Assembly (NCBI GenBank): GCA_964618175.1
Contig: CAZTZX010000026.1
Coordinates: forward strand, 1 to 23,767
Direction of reading: 5' to 3'
From: DTU018 sp964618175
Lineage (GTDB): Bacteria; Bacillota; Syntrophomonadia; Syntrophomonadales; Syntrophomonadaceae
Length of the DNA stretch: 23,767 bases
The notes below the pieces were generated by a model. It was not told the origin of the DNA, searched no databases, and saw only the letters and a program-made list of their open reading frames with translations. Position numbers and translations under genes: made by a program. The number at the start of each line of letters is the position of its first letter. Positions within the stretch are counted from its first letter, which is position 1. This document shows positions 22,013 to 23,767 of the stretch, piece by piece.

Positions 22013-22231
22013 ATGTGGGAAAAGTGGATCCCGTATCTGTTAGTAGAACATCGGGGCAAGACCATTGGAGTACTGTTAGGCCTCCTAGCCGCCATTTTAT
22101 TTGTTACCTGGGGCTTCTGGCGTACTATTTTTATTATTATTTGTATTGGGGTAGGGTACTTTATTGGTAAACAACTCGATGAGAAGAAAAATTTGGATAG
22201 CTGGATGAAGCAGATGTTTAAGGACCGGTAG
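22013..22231 (+). CDS. DUF2273 small membrane protein
   Basis: 72 residues. A DUF2273-type protein: WEKWIPYLLVEHRGKTIGVLLGLLAAILFVTWGFWRT with one or two membrane helices (about 17-33 and 36-50), and a basic, charged C-terminal tail (KKNLDSWMKQMFKDR). Function unknown; it regularly accompanies asp23 and amaP and presumably belongs to the same membrane complex. The ATG follows AAGGAGG with good spacing. Confidence 0.9.
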   Translation: MWEKWIPYLLVEHRGKTIGVLLGLLAAILFVTWGFWRTIFIIICIGVGYFIGKQLDEKKNLDSWMKQMFKDR

Positions 22232-22250
22232 TGGTAGTAAGGGTGAAAGT

Positions 22251-22670
22251 TTGAGCAGAAGAAAAGCTAGAGAGTACGCATTTAAAGTTATTTTTCAAGT
22301 AGATCAGGTTCAGGCTGAACCTGGGCAGGCGCTGGAGTATTTGCTGCAAGAGCAGGCTCTTCCTGACAAAGATCGGCAGTTTGCTTGGGAATTGGTAGAA
22401 GGAACCCTACAGCACATGCCGATCATTGATGAGCGAATAGCCTGCTACTCGCGGGAATGGTCAGTGCAACGAATGTCATCAGTTGACCGCAATATTATGC
22501 GGTTAGCTGGTTATGAAATTCTATTTCGCCAGGAAGTATCACCGATTATAGCCATTGATGAGGCTATTGAATTGGCTAAGCGCTATGGGGAAGACCAGTC
22601 CAGCGGTTTTGTGAACGCCATACTGGATCGCATACAGGGAGAGAAACATGAAAGTGTTCCTGGGGATTGA
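22251..22670 (+). CDS. nusB: NusB transcription antitermination factor
   Basis: 139 residues, all-helical NusB fold. Begins SRRKAREYAFKVIFQVD, has the central DKDRQFAWELVEGTL segment, and ends with the conserved VDRNIMRLAGYEILFRQEVSPIIAIDEAIELAKRYGEDQSSGFVNAILDRI region. Binds boxA RNA with NusE (S10) during rRNA operon transcription. Start is TTG 22251 after AAGGGTG (22239-22245). The last 23 bp overlap the next gene's start, which implies coupled translation. Confidence 0.95.
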   Translation: MSRRKAREYAFKVIFQVDQVQAEPGQALEYLLQEQALPDKDRQFAWELVEGTLQHMPIIDERIACYSREWSVQRMSSVDRNIMRLAGYEILFRQEVSPIIAIDEAIELAKRYGEDQSSGFVNAILDRIQGEKHESVPGD

Positions 22671-23625
22671 TACCAGTGCCTATACTACATCATTGGCAGC
22701 GGTGAATGACGACTTCCATATCCTGGCTGATGAGAGAATGCTGCTTGAGGTCGACCATGGTAAAAGGGGCTTGCGTCAATCGGAAGCCCTTTTTTTGCAT
22801 ATCAAAAACTTACCTGGGCTTTTGGCCCGATTGGATCCCATTTTACATAAACAGACCTGCGCCCTGGGAGTCAGTACTCGTCCTCGTAACCAGGAAGACA
22901 GTTATATGCCGGTGTTTTTAGCGGGATCATCTCTGGCTGGCTCCTTGACGGTTTTTGCTGGAGTGCCGATGTATCAGGTAAGCCATCAGGAAGGCCATAT
23001 TATGGCAGGTCTGCGGGGAAGTCTGGAACTGCTTGACCGACCCAAGTTTTTGGCGGTTCATTTTTCGGGAGGAACCTCTGATATCCTATTAGTGAAAAAC
23101 AGCCCGTCCGGCTCTTTCGATATACATCATCTATGCAGCAGTCAGGATATTCATGCCGGGCAGTTGGTAGATCGGATCGGAGTAGCCATGGGACTGCCTT
23201 TTCCGGCTGGGGCCGCTTTGGAACAACTGGCTGGGTCGGTGGCTGATAATAATGATGTGACTATTCCGGTGGCCATAAATGAGACCAGTTTTTCGTTTTC
23301 CGGGGCGGAAACTCGGGCACTGCAGATGCTGAAAGCAGGAACCAGTCACGAGGCAGTCAGTGCAGCTGTGCTGGGGGTAATAGCCCGGACACTGGAAAAA
23401 GTGCTGCGCAGGTATATGGAGCAATTGGAAATAAAAGATGTTCTATTGGTCGGAGGAGTAATGGCCAATGGCCTGATCGCCCAGCGTCTGCAAAAACGCT
23501 TGCAGCACCCGGCAGTAGGGGGCAGGCTTCATTTTGCCTCACCTGGTCTGAGCACGGACAATGCGGTGGGTGTAGCAATGCTGGCGGCAGTTCGGCACTA
23601 CTTTCAAGACGCAGATAAACGCTGA
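22648..23625 (+). CDS. Divergent TsaD/Kae1-family paralogue (COG0533-like)
   Basis: 325 residues, ASKHA fold. It begins FLGIDTSAYTTSLAAV and keeps the metal site of TsaD: HQEGH (His113, His117) and Asp304 in LSTDNAVG. It also keeps the FSFSGAETRAL and VLLVGGVMAN motifs. It departs from genuine TsaD in several places: the HFSGGTSDILLV segment lacks the His of the usual SGGHT, and the first strand lacks the ETSCDET signature. Clostridia often carry this paralogue after nusB in addition to a true tsaD, so I do not call it tsaD. Function unknown; a role in sugar-nucleotide-type or carbamoyl transfer would be speculation. ATG 22648 lies inside nusB, with CAGGGAGAG before it. Confidence 0.8.
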   Translation: MKVFLGIDTSAYTTSLAAVNDDFHILADERMLLEVDHGKRGLRQSEALFLHIKNLPGLLARLDPILHKQTCALGVSTRPRNQEDSYMPVFLAGSSLAGSLTVFAGVPMYQVSHQEGHIMAGLRGSLELLDRPKFLAVHFSGGTSDILLVKNSPSGSFDIHHLCSSQDIHAGQLVDRIGVAMGLPFPAGAALEQLAGSVADNNDVTIPVAINETSFSFSGAETRALQMLKAGTSHEAVSAAVLGVIARTLEKVLRRYMEQLEIKDVLLVGGVMANGLIAQRLQKRLQHPAVGGRLHFASPGLSTDNAVGVAMLAAVRHYFQDADKR

Positions 23626-23628
23626 TAA

Positions 23629-23657
23629 GCAAGTCAGGGGACGGTTTTTCCACTTGC
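23629..23657. repeat. Solo REP-like unit of the GGGGACGG family
   Basis: gcaagt (23629-23634) ... acttgc (23652-23657) around a caggggacggtttttcc core, equivalent to one arm of the REPIN-like elements at 9373, 11204 and 12015. No inverted partner follows within the next 100 bp. It begins 3 bp after the stop of the TsaD-like gene. Confidence 0.7.
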
Positions 23658-23703
23658 GCAGTGTAAATCAGAGTATAAATAGTTACAGTTTTAGGGGGTT
23701 ATT

Positions 23704-23767
23704 ATGGAGACGATCAACGGAAGGGAAATATCGGATGAGATCCGCCTGCGGGTCAAAGAACAGGTAG
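23704..23767 (+). CDS. folD: FolD (methylenetetrahydrofolate dehydrogenase/cyclohydrolase), 3'-truncated by window edge
   Basis: Only 21 codons are visible: METINGREISDEIRLRVKEQV, a typical FolD N-terminus (an Ile-Xaa-Gly-Lys/Arg-Xaa-Ile-Xaa-Xaa-Xaa-Ile-Arg pattern). ATG 23704 follows TAGGGGG. FolD interconverts methylene-, methenyl- and formyl-tetrahydrofolate. Location after the nusB cluster is common in Clostridia. Assignment rests on a short stretch. Confidence 0.7.
   Translation, partial: METINGREISDEIRLRVKEQV

Noticed and set aside
1..23767. Defence system, prophage, toxin-antitoxin pair, tRNA or rRNA genes
   Set aside because: Both strands were checked by eye for nucleases, integrases, helicases, small paired frames and tRNA-like segments; nothing convincing was found.

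Overview
This window looks like a chromosomal housekeeping and sporulation region from an anaerobic, endospore-forming Firmicute (class Clostridia). Syntrophomonadaceae or a relative is my best guess, at moderate confidence. The evidence is a complete eight-gene spoIIIA operon, the clostridial order aroQ-pepP-efp-(CD1247-type gene)-spoIIIA-(accB position)-accC-asp23-amaP-DUF2273-nusB-tsaD-like-folD, strong AGGAGG-type ribosome sites with frequent TTG/GTG starts, and several classes of dispersed intergenic repeat. All recognised genes are on the + strand. A run of exactly 100 N at 5990-6089 is a scaffold gap, so this is a draft genome or MAG.

Layout. Positions 1-1106 hold the end of a type IV pilus minor-pilin cluster: one 5'-truncated prepilin-like gene and one PilX-like gene, separated by an interrupted dispersed repeat. 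Positions 1351-5989 hold a BMP-lipoprotein ABC importer, probably for nucleosides: lipoprotein, intergenic terminator hairpin, double ATPase and two permeases, the last cut by the gap. Positions 6122-8905 are a tldD-tldE(pmbA) metalloprotease pair. Positions 8930-11195 carry aroQ, an Xaa-Pro peptidase and efp. Positions 11454-11879 encode a small zinc-ribbon protein. Positions 12250-17281 are spoIIIAA-AH, behind a candidate sigma-E promoter. Positions 17462-20723 encode a carboxyltransferase-AccB fusion and AccC, behind a near-consensus sigma-A promoter. Positions 20973-22231 encode an Asp23/AmaP/DUF2273 envelope-stress set, followed by nusB, a divergent TsaD paralogue and the first codons of folD.

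How the genes work together. SpoIIIAA-AH form the forespore-mother cell channel machinery. The fusion protein plus AccC can form a biotin-dependent carboxylase: AccC carboxylates the biotin, and the N-terminal domain of the fusion transfers it to pyruvate. The AccB part may also feed acetyl-CoA carboxylase. TldD and TldE act as a heterodimeric peptidase. Asp23, AmaP and DUF2273 are likely a membrane-anchored complex.

I found no convincing new enzymatic or defence system. The most interesting signals are (1) the in-frame fusion of a PycB/OadA-type carboxyltransferase to a complete AccB that keeps its own well-spaced Shine-Dalgarno and ATG, (2) three REPIN-like inverted repeats with 33-35 bp arms plus one solo unit, all intergenic, (3) a ~154-bp MITE-like element with terminal inverted repeats and a 7-bp direct flank repeat, next to a good asp23 promoter, and (4) a 10-bp-arm dyad in the leader of the carboxylase operon.
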